Origin: a virus
Length of the DNA stretch: 62,920 nt
Direction: 5' to 3' (one strand)
Virus record (IMG/VR): IMGVR_UViG_3300017783_003723
Span: 1-62,920 of that record
The notes under the pieces are model-generated. The model saw only the letters and a program-made list of their open reading frames with translations, was not told the DNA's origin and ran no database searches. Position numbers and translations under genes: made by a program. Positions 9,498 through 18,328 of this stretch are shown one piece after another (position 1 is the stretch's first letter; each line of letters begins with the position of its first letter).

Positions 9498-11410
9498 TAG
9501 TCAGCTACTCTTGGTACCATTGTAACCGTTACTCCGGCTCTTATATTATTCAAACTATCAACTGAACTTTTGTCCAAATTCAAAATAATATTTCTTGCTG
9601 GTAAAGGAGTAACTGCAAATTTTTGTTCTTCTGAAGTTCTAATTAAAACGTCAGTAGAAATATCTTTAGATCCTTCATGTGGTGTTGCACTAACTCTTAT
9701 ATCAGGCACTGCACCATTAACAGATGCTACATTAATTGATGGTATGTCAAGTGCACCCGTATCATAATCAATAGTTCCTAAATTTTCTAATAAGATGGTG
9801 TTAGAATCAACGTCACGTAGTTCTAAAACTCCTAAACCAGAATAAACTGGAGCGATAACATCAGCATTAGGTTTATCTACTATTGAAACTTTAGAATATG
9901 TTACATTGTTTATGATTACATTAAAGTAATTTGTTCTAATAGAATTAGGTAATATTTTATTGTTGAATTTAGGTTCGTATCTAGTGTTATTATTTAATAC
10001 TGGAATAAGACGTTTTTGAATACGTAACTCAATATTGTTACCTATAATAGACTTAGATACATTATTGATTCTATTGGTTATAAATGAGTAATAGAAATTT
10101 TTCTTCAGAGCGTTTAGTGTACCAGCAAAATAACTTTGTACTTCAGCAATGATTAATGCTTCTAGTGCAGAAGGAGATTGTGAAGTTACTTTAGGGTCAT
10201 ATGTTGCTGAAATATTTAAACCAACAAAAGTGAACTCTGGATCTACAAACTGGGTATCCATTGTAATAGGTTGTTTTAAGGCAATTACATCATTCTTGAG
10301 AGTGTTCTTTTCTTCTGTCGTAATCGTAAATCCGTCTTCTGGTTGTAAAGATACAAAAACTCTTCCGTAAATAGGAGGATCATTGTCTTCACCACCCCAA
10401 GCGGTAACGGACTTAATGTTTGGATTTGCGGCTTTAATAACAGTTTCATAATCTGTTCTTGTTACGATTCTATTTTTTACTGCATTATATCTAGGAGCAG
10501 TGAATCTGATACTTTCAACATCTTCTCTAACAGCTCCACCACTTGCGGCTGTTGTTACTGTTCCAACAATACTTTCATTTGCTCCTGATAAATTTTGTGC
10601 GTTCCTAAATGCTCTAGCACCATTTGGATTAGAACCACTACAAACAACATAATCTACTGTTACAATATTTCCTATTTCTAGTTTTTTACCTAAAACACCG
10701 TCACCAAAAGATACTTCATAAAATCCAGAAGTTGCTTCTTCAATATAAAACACTTTTGATGTGTCTGTTACATCCAAAATTGTATCTGAAAATACATATG
10801 TATCTGTAACACTACTATTTGTGTTTGCTTTTACTGTTACTTGAATTGTAGTGGTGTCTACATTATTATTTGGTAAAAGTATTGGACCTTGTAAGTTAGT
10901 AGCAGTAATAATTTCAGATGTTGTTGTACGCCTACCTTCAACTAATTCAATTCCTGTTGCAACAAACTGTTCAGTACCTGCAGAATTAAAAGTTTTTGTA
11001 ATTGTTTTATCTGTTGAAGGTGAGAAAGCATATGATTTGCCATTTACAGATGTAGTAAATACTGTGGATTTTGGAATAAATAATGTATTAGAAGTGTATG
11101 TAGGATCTGGTGTAATAGTAAAATCAACATATGCTTTTGCAGACCTTGCTGATCTAGGAGTATATCCCATAGTCTTTGCAATTGAAACAACGGAATTTCT
11201 TTTTACTGCGGAATCAATAAATGATTCATTCGCAATCATGTGAGCCATAACTGCATTGTAATGTGTATTATATGCAAGAAGATCAATTAAAACAGACAGT
11301 CCAGAAGCATCAAAGTTGTAATCAGAAAACTCTTCTTGTGATTGAAGGTGAGTTTTTAGATTTGCTTTTACTTCTTCAAAGTCTAAATTTGTGACGTTTT
11401 TGATTGCCAT
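9497..11410 (-). CDS. 6: Baseplate wedge protein gp6
   Basis: 637 aa, close to the 660 aa of T4 gp6. The N-terminus, with NLDFEEVKANLKTHLQSQ and DASGLSVLIDLLAYNTHYNA, is the hallmark of the gp6/baseplate J-like family, and RNSVVSIAKTMGYTPRSARSA follows as expected. gp6 dimers form the ring that joins the wedges around the hub. ATG 11410 is preceded by a purine-rich GAGAGAAGAG sequence. It lies between the PAAR protein and the large gp7-position protein and is translationally coupled to the latter by a TAATG overlap. Confidence 0.92.
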   Translation of the reverse strand: MAIKNVTNLDFEEVKANLKTHLQSQEEFSDYNFDASGLSVLIDLLAYNTHYNAVMAHMIANESFIDSAVKRNSVVSIAKTMGYTPRSARSAKAYVDFTITPDPTYTSNTLFIPKSTVFTTSVNGKSYAFSPSTDKTITKTFNSAGTEQFVATGIELVEGRRTTTSEIITATNLQGPILLPNNNVDTTTIQVTVKANTNSSVTDTYVFSDTILDVTDTSKVFYIEEATSGFYEVSFGDGVLGKKLEIGNIVTVDYVVCSGSNPNGARAFRNAQNLSGANESIVGTVTTAASGGAVREDVESIRFTAPRYNAVKNRIVTRTDYETVIKAANPNIKSVTAWGGEDNDPPIYGRVFVSLQPEDGFTITTEEKNTLKNDVIALKQPITMDTQFVDPEFTFVGLNISATYDPKVTSQSPSALEALIIAEVQSYFAGTLNALKKNFYYSFITNRINNVSKSIIGNNIELRIQKRLIPVLNNNTRYEPKFNNKILPNSIRTNYFNVIINNVTYSKVSIVDKPNADVIAPVYSGLGVLELRDVDSNTILLENLGTIDYDTGALDIPSINVASVNGAVPDIRVSATPHEGSKDISTDVLIRTSEEQKFAVTPLPARNIILNLDKSSVDSLNNIRAGVTVTMVPRVAD

Positions 11411-11435
11411 GTTTTTTCTCTTCTCTCTTTATTTT

Positions 11436-11443
11436 TATTTATG
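11436..11443 (-). promoter_or_regulatory. Possible late promoter variant upstream of gp6
   Basis: CATAAATA, one base from the TATAAATA late consensus, lies on the minus strand 25 bases before ATG 11410 and overlaps the stop of the PAAR gene. Position is right for gp6, but the first base differs from consensus. Confidence 0.4.
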
Positions 11444-11750
11444 CGCCAATTATGACAGTAGGGTAAGGAGTTGTAGTGACAATTCCCCCACATGAAGCCA
11501 CTGAACCTACCATAGCCACGGCTCTCCCATTTATTGTTACCGTACTAGATCCTGTACTTACTGTTATCGGTGCCACGTGCGGGGTCGAGGAAGTTCCGCT
11601 GTGTGGTGCCACGACATCCCCAACACATACTATATAAGTTGTTCCAGCTTTGACAGTCACGTTGGCTAGTGTGACCGCGCCAACTCCAAATGGAGTCACA
11701 TGGGCTTCATCTGCGCCAGCGGTTGCAGGTCCAACTAGTACACTAGGCAT
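11439..11750 (-). CDS. PAAR-repeat tail spike tip protein
   Basis: 103 aa. The protein carries the repeated HxTPFGxG...VxVxG and HxxPI...VxINGxxVAxVG pattern of PAAR proteins, with histidines and a late cysteine (SCGG) suited to bind a metal at the cone tip. T4 has an equivalent, gp5.4, at the tip of the gp5 needle. The start shares one base with the gp25 stop, so the two are coupled. The presence of gp5 nearby fits a complete membrane-piercing spike. Confidence 0.9.
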   Translation of the reverse strand: MPSVLVGPATAGADEAHVTPFGVGAVTLANVTVKAGTTYIVCVGDVVAPHSGTSSTPHVAPITVSTGSSTVTINGRAVAMVGSVASCGGIVTTTPYPTVIIGA

Positions 11751-12145
11751 TATCTTAACCTCGACAAGACTAAATCCATTTCTTGTAAATCTTTAATACC
11801 TAATATGTAATAATATACATAAATGCGATATTCGTTATCTTGTTGATTCGCAAGTACTTGTACTCTTTTTACATCAACTCTAGGTTCGTGATTTGAAATT
11901 GCTTGTTGTACTAATTTTTGCAATGCACTACCAGTAGTATCATCTATTGGCTCAAACATCAACTGGCGTATCTGAGATCCCCAATTGGGTTCAAAGGGTC
12001 TTTCATTCAGATTGGTATAGATTATATTTTTCATTGCCTGACGAACAGCATGGACATCAAATTTTTTGCCAATGTCCTTAGATATAAAGTTCTTTGTAAA
12101 CTTCATATCGATGTCTTTATAGAGTCTTACAGGTTCTTTTCTCAT
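11750..12145 (-). CDS. 25: Baseplate wedge protein gp25 (lysozyme-like GPW fold)
   Basis: 131 aa, similar to T4 gp25 (132 aa). LYKDIDMKF, then IIYTNLNERPFEPNWGSQIRQLMFEP and a NHEPRVDVKRVQV segment match the gp25/GPW family, which anchors sheath and wedge. The first residues align with the T4 N-terminus (LYSDID), so the ATG at 12145 is kept as start. Only five bases separate that ATG from an exact TATAAATA late promoter, which would put the A of ATG at +1. The message from that promoter would then be leaderless. Confidence 0.92.
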   Translation of the reverse strand: MRKEPVRLYKDIDMKFTKNFISKDIGKKFDVHAVRQAMKNIIYTNLNERPFEPNWGSQIRQLMFEPIDDTTGSALQKLVQQAISNHEPRVDVKRVQVLANQQDNEYRIYVYYYILGIKDLQEMDLVLSRLR

Positions 12146-12150
12146 AGTTC

Positions 12151-12158
12151 TATTTATA
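12151..12158 (-). promoter_or_regulatory. T4-type late promoter abutting the gp25 start codon
   Basis: Exact TATAAATA on the minus strand in the 21-base gap before gp25. The octamer is followed by five bases and then ATG, matching the T4 distance from octamer to +1. An AGGAG lies upstream of the octamer and would be lost from this transcript, though it would be present in read-through messages. Confidence 0.6.
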
Positions 12159-12166
12159 ACTCCTAA

Positions 12167-12811
12167 TTACCATCCATAGCGATTTTCGCCTTCTTTAGAT
12201 ATATTTCCTGTGCCGCCTTCCGGAAGCACTGCTCTGATACTTCCTAAACTATCTTTAATCTGTTTGACTGCAAGTTTTCTACCTTCTTTTGATAGCAAAG
12301 ATTTTGCTTCAATGTTAGGTCTTGATCTAACTTCGATTTCTGAATTTCCTCTACCACGTAACTCCATTTTCTTTTCGCCAGTTTCTGGATCAGTAACTTC
12401 TTTGTAAGTAGGAACCAAATCACATAGTTTGTTTAAATCTCCTTGTAGGTCCCGTAGAAGATTTGTTATGTTTTCTGGATCTTTCAATAAGTCTATATCA
12501 GCATCTTCATACTTTTCTTTAAGTCTTTCTACTTCACTTAAAAATAAGACTCCCTGGTTTGCAAGTGAAACTATGTCTTTAATTTCTTCTGGTAAAGCCT
12601 TTTTTAAATCTGCTAAACTAGTAAGTTGTGGAAACTGTGTCTGTAATTGTAGTTGTATTTCTGCATAGACTGCCGCCAACTCCGCATCAATGATACCAGG
12701 AATTGAATTGATCTTGTTTTGAACAAGTTGCATTTTGTCCTGAATAATGGAGAAGCCTTCGTCTAGCTTGTCAGCTAATTCTCCTAATGCTCCTATTTGA
12801 CAATCTGCCAT
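12167..12811 (-). CDS. Unknown helical structural-module protein next to gp5
   Basis: 214 aa, starting MADCQIGALGELADKLDEGF. The first 140 residues are heptad-rich and look like long helices or a coiled coil, with a CDLVPTYKEV segment in the middle. The C-terminus is charged and ends in GENRYGW. It lies between gp25 and gp5 in the baseplate gene block and is followed within 21 bases by gp25. I recognise this gene as a regular neighbour of gp5 in marine T4-like phages, but no function is known to me. A baseplate or assembly role is inferred from position. Confidence 0.65.
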   Translation of the reverse strand: MADCQIGALGELADKLDEGFSIIQDKMQLVQNKINSIPGIIDAELAAVYAEIQLQLQTQFPQLTSLADLKKALPEEIKDIVSLANQGVLFLSEVERLKEKYEDADIDLLKDPENITNLLRDLQGDLNKLCDLVPTYKEVTDPETGEKKMELRGRGNSEIEVRSRPNIEAKSLLSKEGRKLAVKQIKDSLGSIRAVLPEGGTGNISKEGENRYGW

Positions 12812-12822
12812 TCTTTTATTCC

Positions 12823-14589
12823 CTAGTTAAGTTTAATTGCTGGTGCTGAAAGTTTAATAAGAGTCGTGCTAGTAAGGGTAGTTGTTGTACCCAGAATATT
12901 CGTAGCTGCCGAACCAGTGATATTAATAACTCCCGCTGAAGTAATATTATATGTTCCAACACCGGTTGTCTCAGTTATATTACCAACTGCCACCATCCTA
13001 TTCACATTACCAAGCATAATTTTCTCATCGTATGACGTTCCATCAAATGCAGTGACAGAATTCATAATACGTTTACCTACTATTTGTCCTGGTAAAGGTG
13101 GAATAACAGGTACTATACCAATCGCTTCTAAGTGACCCATAGTTCCCATTGTATTAATATACGCAGACTGTAGTGATACTGTCGGGAATGTACCGTTAAA
13201 GTTTGGTGTTAGTTTTGTTGCGAGAGTTACATCACCCGCAGTAAGTACTTGGAAATCACCATATGTAATAACGGGTTCTATACCAGATTCAGTGAGATCC
13301 ACGCCAAATGAAGGCAACGTTGCAATCTTATAATCTCCACTAACTGTAACATCCGTACCTAAAGCATAAGTAGTTGTGTTCTTTCTTCCAATTGCTTTGA
13401 TATACTCACCAGCAATTCTCTTAGAGACTACTCCTTGTCCTTGACTACATTGTATGGTTTCCCATTGATTGGCCACAACAAGACTAGATTTATCAGTTAA
13501 GGTCTCTTCAATTCTATTTCCTTGTGTCTTACTTACTTTACTACCACGAACAGTTTCAAAAGAATGACCTAGTATGTCTTCATACTTGTTACCTAAAACA
13601 TTAAGATTATAATCACCCTCTACTGTAATATTAAAGTCTCCCTTAACAAGTAGATTCTTATTACTAATAACGATTTCATAATCTTCAGATTGAATTCTTA
13701 CTGATCTGGTACCATCTGGTTGTATCTCTTCATATGTACCAGAGTTGTGCATCTGGTGAATTCTTCCTGCACCAGGAGTATCATCAACTTCAAATATGTG
13801 TCCTGTTTCTGTCTCAGTCACTTTGTTATGTGGATATTCTGAAACTGATTTCTCCACTCCTTGTGGGTGTGGCTCTTCCCAAAATTCTTGTGTATATTTG
13901 GGTGGTGGTGTTGGAGTCGCCAGCGGATTTCCGTTTTTATCTAAACCAGGATGAAATAAAGAAGTTTCGTTTTCTTCATACACAGTCATTTTTGGTGCAA
14001 ATGCTTTACCAATCTTTCTACCATCATCAACATCAGCAGAACCTATACGAATATCTCTCTTTGCCTTTAATGAGAAATGTTCTTCTGCTACATCTCCGCC
14101 CCTAGAAAGTCTAGAAGAGTCTGCTTCTTTTAATACATTTTTACCTTCATCATATTCTTCACCAAGTTCATCTTTCTTTTTTTGTCTAGGATACACACCG
14201 TTTGGATCATAGAACCCAGTTTTATCTCTATCGAATTCTATAACTTTACCGTCACCGTCTTCTGGCAAATATGACATAGAACCCCAACTACCCATAATAA
14301 TTGGAATTTGTCCATCTGGTCCATCAGCAAAAAATCCAATAACTGCACTACCTTCTACAAGACCAGAAGTATTTGTTCCTACTCCTGATATACCCGCAGA
14401 GGTAACTGGTTGCATAGGAATAGCCCACGGTAATTCTTCTGTTGGCATCTTAGTTTTATCATTTGTATGATAGCCAAAAATTCGAACTTTATATCTTCCA
14501 AGTTTATCGGGGTCATATCTATCTTCAACAATTCCTTGCCACCAAGTAAACTGTGGATATATTCCTTGTTTTTTAGTTTTAACTGACAC
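12823..14589 (-). CDS. 5: Baseplate hub spike protein gp5-like (OB-fold plus beta-helix, no visible lysozyme domain)
   Basis: About 588 aa. An OB-fold of the gp5/VgrG type opens the protein (QFTWWQGIVEDRYDPDKLGRYKVRIFGYH, then the GSAVIGFFADGPDGQIPIIMGSWG strand). A middle linker with a HIFEVDDTPGAGRI segment follows, then repeats such as GDFNITVEGDYNLNVLGN typical of the triple beta-helix needle. T4 gp5 carries a lysozyme domain between these parts; I see no lysozyme motif here. The listed GTG start at 14589 has a good GGAG six bases upstream; ATG 14607 and TTG 14616 are in frame alternatives. The start overlaps the end of the gp27-like gene. Confidence 0.85.
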   Translation of the reverse strand: MSVKTKKQGIYPQFTWWQGIVEDRYDPDKLGRYKVRIFGYHTNDKTKMPTEELPWAIPMQPVTSAGISGVGTNTSGLVEGSAVIGFFADGPDGQIPIIMGSWGSMSYLPEDGDGKVIEFDRDKTGFYDPNGVYPRQKKKDELGEEYDEGKNVLKEADSSRLSRGGDVAEEHFSLKAKRDIRIGSADVDDGRKIGKAFAPKMTVYEENETSLFHPGLDKNGNPLATPTPPPKYTQEFWEEPHPQGVEKSVSEYPHNKVTETETGHIFEVDDTPGAGRIHQMHNSGTYEEIQPDGTRSVRIQSEDYEIVISNKNLLVKGDFNITVEGDYNLNVLGNKYEDILGHSFETVRGSKVSKTQGNRIEETLTDKSSLVVANQWETIQCSQGQGVVSKRIAGEYIKAIGRKNTTTYALGTDVTVSGDYKIATLPSFGVDLTESGIEPVITYGDFQVLTAGDVTLATKLTPNFNGTFPTVSLQSAYINTMGTMGHLEAIGIVPVIPPLPGQIVGKRIMNSVTAFDGTSYDEKIMLGNVNRMVAVGNITETTGVGTYNITSAGVINITGSAATNILGTTTTLTSTTLIKLSAPAIKLN

Positions 14590-15988
14590 TGGTATCTCCG
14601 TATGCATCTCTGACAATATTTAATGTCATTTTATGCTCAGATGGAGTGATATCGTGTAACACACCAGAAACTGCCCATATACCAGATATTTTAGGATCAA
14701 AAAGTTCCTCTCTGGACATACCTTTTGTTTTTTCTCCAACACTTGGAAAATTAAATCTAATTAGACTACCCACTTTCATATCTGTTTTGCCTGGTACTTC
14801 AATACGCATACTAATTCTTTTCAATTCTGCCTTTGCAGTATTTCTATAAGTTAAGTTTTCAAAATAATTTAAATTATATCCAAAATCAGAATCATTGTAC
14901 AAGTTTGATGCGCCTATTCTAACATTCATTATTGCCGCTGGAGAGAATATTGGCTTTGCTTCTATAGGACTATCTTCTGATAGATGTACAAAGTCATCAT
15001 ATGATTTAGGTATTTTATTTCTTCCCTCTTCTTTTGAAGTATAATCAAATACCATATGATAGTTTTGTTTTGTAATCATATCAATTCCAACTGTTGTGCT
15101 ACCATAATAACCAGATTGCTGATTGTCTAATTCGTTAAAATAGTTTTTCATATCACTTGAAAGAACAGTACTATATTGAGGTGATACAAAAGGACTTGTA
15201 TACTTAAAATTTCCTAAACTTTTTCTTTCGCCTTCTAAATGCTCACCATAACCAGAAGGTAATAAGTTGTACTCGTCATACAACAATTCTCTGTTTTTTT
15301 GTTCTACTATAAGTTCGGTTAAAGAACCCATTACAAATTCTGTTCTTGTTTCAAAAAACAGACTATTGGGCATTACTAATTTACCACCAACATCTGCAGG
15401 ATCAATATTTTTTGCAATAAATTCCATGCACTCAAATGCAGACCAATTTGTTGCAGTGAAAGTAAAATTATTTGATTTATGTGGTGTTCCTAAAATTGTT
15501 AAAGGAGTTTTATTCTTAAAAATTCCATCTCTATCTCTTATTCTTTTTTCTTGAATAAAATCTTCATACATATCTTTTGCCATTTCCTCAGTAGACCCTT
15601 TAAACCTTCGAGAAAATTTAGTAGATAAATCTTTCATACCTTCAATAGATATTAAATTCAATACAAAATATTGTTTTCTATCATCTTTAACTAACCTATC
15701 AGATACAGAAAATATAGAAAATGTTTTATGATATGCCTCTTCATCGTCCAAAAAAGGTGAGCGAACTTTCATTGTAACCGTACTGCTTCCAGATATATCA
15801 AGTCTTCCTAATATATTAGCAGAATCACTAATAGCCATTTCTACAAACAAACAATGTTGAAAGATATTTTCATATATCTTTATGTTTTGAAAAAACTCAC
15901 GCAAATCAATAACCACATTACCCGCAAGAGTAATGTAAAGTTCATCTATATCTATTGCTCCTGCGCCGTCTGGAGTTTCTCTAGCCAT
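14579..15988 (-). CDS. Baseplate hub protein, gp27-like
   Basis: 469 aa. The fold clues are a beta-rich N-terminal part (ITLAGNVVIDLREFFQNIKIYENIF), then LDISGSSTVTMKVRSPF and a middle segment FTATNWSAFECMEFIAKN that resembles the conserved helix of hub proteins of the gp27/gpD family. It directly precedes gp5 and its stop overlaps the gp5 start region, as expected for the gp27-gp5 hub complex, which they form in T4 as trimers. Sequence similarity to T4 gp27 (391 aa) is not obvious to me by eye, so the name is based on pattern and position. Confidence 0.7.
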   Translation of the reverse strand: MARETPDGAGAIDIDELYITLAGNVVIDLREFFQNIKIYENIFQHCLFVEMAISDSANILGRLDISGSSTVTMKVRSPFLDDEEAYHKTFSIFSVSDRLVKDDRKQYFVLNLISIEGMKDLSTKFSRRFKGSTEEMAKDMYEDFIQEKRIRDRDGIFKNKTPLTILGTPHKSNNFTFTATNWSAFECMEFIAKNIDPADVGGKLVMPNSLFFETRTEFVMGSLTELIVEQKNRELLYDEYNLLPSGYGEHLEGERKSLGNFKYTSPFVSPQYSTVLSSDMKNYFNELDNQQSGYYGSTTVGIDMITKQNYHMVFDYTSKEEGRNKIPKSYDDFVHLSEDSPIEAKPIFSPAAIMNVRIGASNLYNDSDFGYNLNYFENLTYRNTAKAELKRISMRIEVPGKTDMKVGSLIRFNFPSVGEKTKGMSREELFDPKISGIWAVSGVLHDITPSEHKMTLNIVRDAYGDTSVS

Positions 15989-15992
15989 TTAA

Positions 15993-16499
15993 TTATTTCT
16001 TTATAAGTTGTTTAAATTGCCCTATAAACTGCTGGACATATTCTGGTTTCAAAAGTTGAATTTCTGATTTATCATCATTCAATCTAGCTTCATAATCGTA
16101 GTTACTCACAGAAACAATTTCACCAGAAGATACTTTCGCTTCATCGTAATCTGTTTGCACTGTCCTATCTGCACTAAATGCATAATGGTGTGTACCATAA
16201 ACTTCATTATCTCCATACTTATCTTTACACATAGAAATAAGATCATCATGGCTTTTTGGCCATTCTTTATGCATATTGGTAATATTATTTGCTAGAATAA
16301 CAATCCAATGATACTGAGCATTTTCATATAGTCTATATGCAATATGTTCCGGTTTCTCACCATCTTGAACTGTATATGTATCAATATAGGCTAAATTTTT
16401 AAAAAGATCATTTACTGCAACTCTTCTAAAAATATCAGGATAATTAATAAGTTGTCCTTCAACTTCGATAGCCGCTATTGGAAACTGACTAAAAAACAT
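15993..16499 (-). CDS. 53: Baseplate wedge protein gp53
   Basis: 168 aa (T4 gp53 is 196 aa). The order of motifs is that of the gp53 family: FSQFPIAAIEV at the start, FRRVAVNDLFKN, then DGEKPEHIAYRLYENAQYHWIVILANNI, a LysM-like stretch typical of these wedge proteins. It completes the wedge and contacts gp6 and gp25. Start ATG 16499 shares one base with the gp48 stop. It lies between gp48 and the gp27-like hub gene. Confidence 0.9.
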   Translation of the reverse strand: MFFSQFPIAAIEVEGQLINYPDIFRRVAVNDLFKNLAYIDTYTVQDGEKPEHIAYRLYENAQYHWIVILANNITNMHKEWPKSHDDLISMCKDKYGDNEVYGTHHYAFSADRTVQTDYDEAKVSSGEIVSVSNYDYEARLNDDKSEIQLLKPEYVQQFIGQFKQLIKK

Positions 16500-17737
16500 T
16501 ATTGATTATCTCCTTTAATATTTGCATCGGCTTCTTTCGTTGCATCTTGGGTATTATTTGCTTCAGCATCTTGTCCTTGATTACCACCGGAACTATCTAC
16601 ATCGAATCCTTCTGTTGGATCCCAATCATTAAAATGTTCTCTTGTGATAAGTGCAAGTTCTCTAAACTGCATTTCTACAGTTATCTCAGTTGGTGCACCG
16701 CCTGTATTTTGAAAAGTTGTTAATGCTCCACCTGCACCAAAATCAACTTTCATATTGACCAATGCACAGTCAGCAATTTTTGTTAACCACTTGTTTGTTG
16801 CACCTCTATACTGATATTCGATTTCGAAAGTAGAGGGGTACATGATAAAGAAATCACCAGTTTGTTCTGGATGCATATGTTCTCTAAATGTAGAAATGAT
16901 TTTATATGTCGATGCAAGTTCTGCCGCATTTCTTGGAATAAATTTAAATGTATACGCAAATGATCTAAAGTTCATTCCTTTAAATAACTGCTGTTTAAAT
17001 GGATTTGGTATCTTACCAGTTTGTAATTCAATTGCATCTTGCAGTCTAAAATTAAACCCCGCGGCTTGTGTGATATTAGACATACCAGTAAGAAGTCTTA
17101 TAGCACGTTCTCTACCTTCTCCCTCACCAGATTGGATACTTTTTATTTGATCCACTAGAGACTGTCCAGAATTTGCCATAGCACCAGCTAATCCAAATTC
17201 TACGTCTGTCCAACCAGCGGCATATTCTTCTTGCGGAGATTGTGGTGTATATAATTTAATTATCTTCTCTGTTCTTACTATTGGATTAATTTCTCCTGCG
17301 TATTTCGCAACTTTTTCTGTAAGTTCTCCAACTTTTTCCGCAGTAGATTCAACAATACTAGTGCCTCCATCATCTCCACCCAAATTGAATAGGTCAGCAA
17401 TTGCGGCACCCAAACCTACTCCAATGGCAGCCGCGGGTTCCTTAAGTGCTGTGCCAATGGCAGCGGCTCCTGCTCCTACACCTAATATCCTTCCTACCAT
17501 ACCATCTTCAATTGCAAGATTCTGAGATCCAACAGCAACTTCTATTGGTTTACTTGAACCCAAAGAACCACCTTTAAGAGTTGAAGACTTTGCTCTACTA
17601 AGAATAGTGAATCTAGTAGAATGTACATACATAGGATCTTCTATGTTATCTGTCTTATCAACCTCATGGGGATATGAAAGAACTAATTGTCCTTTATTTT
17701 CTGGAGTAACATTTTCTGCGTTTGTTGTCTTTGCCAT
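16499..17737 (-). CDS. 48: Baseplate tail-tube cap protein gp48
   Basis: 412 aa (T4 gp48 is 364 aa). The C-terminal half has FRSFAYTFKFIPRNAAELASTYKIISTFREHMHPE, followed by a tube-like beta segment YPSTFEIEYQYRG; this pattern marks gp48/tail-cap proteins. The N-terminal region (residues about 80-130) is Gly/Ala-rich and hydrophobic. A charged, Asn/Asp-rich tail of about 30 residues ends the protein. gp48 sits on the baseplate hub and, with gp54, starts tail-tube polymerisation. The gene follows the 190-aa protein with no gap and overlaps gp53 by one base. Confidence 0.85.
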   Translation of the reverse strand: MAKTTNAENVTPENKGQLVLSYPHEVDKTDNIEDPMYVHSTRFTILSRAKSSTLKGGSLGSSKPIEVAVGSQNLAIEDGMVGRILGVGAGAAAIGTALKEPAAAIGVGLGAAIADLFNLGGDDGGTSIVESTAEKVGELTEKVAKYAGEINPIVRTEKIIKLYTPQSPQEEYAAGWTDVEFGLAGAMANSGQSLVDQIKSIQSGEGEGRERAIRLLTGMSNITQAAGFNFRLQDAIELQTGKIPNPFKQQLFKGMNFRSFAYTFKFIPRNAAELASTYKIISTFREHMHPEQTGDFFIMYPSTFEIEYQYRGATNKWLTKIADCALVNMKVDFGAGGALTTFQNTGGAPTEITVEMQFRELALITREHFNDWDPTEGFDVDSSGGNQGQDAEANNTQDATKEADANIKGDNQ

Positions 17738-18310
17738 TTAAATCATTTCCCTGCTGTCTCTATACACCTTTTGTCGAGATGCTTTGTTGAAGTCTTCTAC
17801 TGGCAAGAATATTGCGGCTTTCCAGTCTTGTGGATTAATCTTCAAAAATCTAGATTGCATCTGCGTAGTCAGATATCTTTTTACACAAGGCTTAACTTCA
17901 GGAAATCTAGAAGCATTTTTTAACATATCCCAATTATAACCCATCTGAGAATCGCTAGATAAAGTTCTGCTATCAGCAGTTTCTAACAACTTTCCTAATA
18001 ATTGAGCCCTTAGTCCATATGGAAGATAGTGTAAATTCATACCATAAAATCCACCAGGAGATGGTTCTATAGGTAAACACAGTGGGAAACTATCCCAGTA
18101 TGGTAACGTATCTTTATGTTTAGCATCATACTTGAACATATACATACTTCCCATTTCTAATTTCTGTGTAAGTTCTCCTATACCAGAATTTAGAGTAGAT
18201 GATGCAGATGTAATACTTTTTGATACTTCACGGACCTGTCTCATATACCAGTCGAAACTTTTCTTCTGATCGTTTGAATTGGCTCGTATCTGTTCAAATG
18301 GATTAGGCAT
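17738..18310 (-). CDS. Conserved structural-module protein of unknown role
   Basis: 190 aa. The central segment YMFKYDAKHKDTLPYWDSFPLCLPIE followed by GGFYGMNLHYLPYGLRAQLL is a conserved block I recognise from proteins of T4-like marine phages that sit among head-completion and baseplate genes. Its stop abuts the gp48 start. DNA end protector (gp2 position) or tail completion are possible roles by synteny, since T4 has 2-4-53 together, but I cannot confirm either. An exact TATAAATA lies six bases before ATG 18310. Confidence 0.65.
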   Translation of the reverse strand: MPNPFEQIRANSNDQKKSFDWYMRQVREVSKSITSASSTLNSGIGELTQKLEMGSMYMFKYDAKHKDTLPYWDSFPLCLPIEPSPGGFYGMNLHYLPYGLRAQLLGKLLETADSRTLSSDSQMGYNWDMLKNASRFPEVKPCVKRYLTTQMQSRFLKINPQDWKAAIFLPVEDFNKASRQKVYRDSREMI

Positions 18311-18316
18311 ATATAG

Positions 18317-18324
18317 TATTTATA
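18317..18324 (-). promoter_or_regulatory. T4-type late promoter abutting the 190-aa gene start
   Basis: Exact TATAAATA on the minus strand in the 18-base gap between two genes. Six bases separate it from ATG 18310, so the predicted +1 falls at the base next to the start codon. This is the same arrangement as at gp25. It probably drives the 190-aa gene and gp48-gp53 downstream. Confidence 0.65.
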
Positions 18325-18328
18325 CTCG

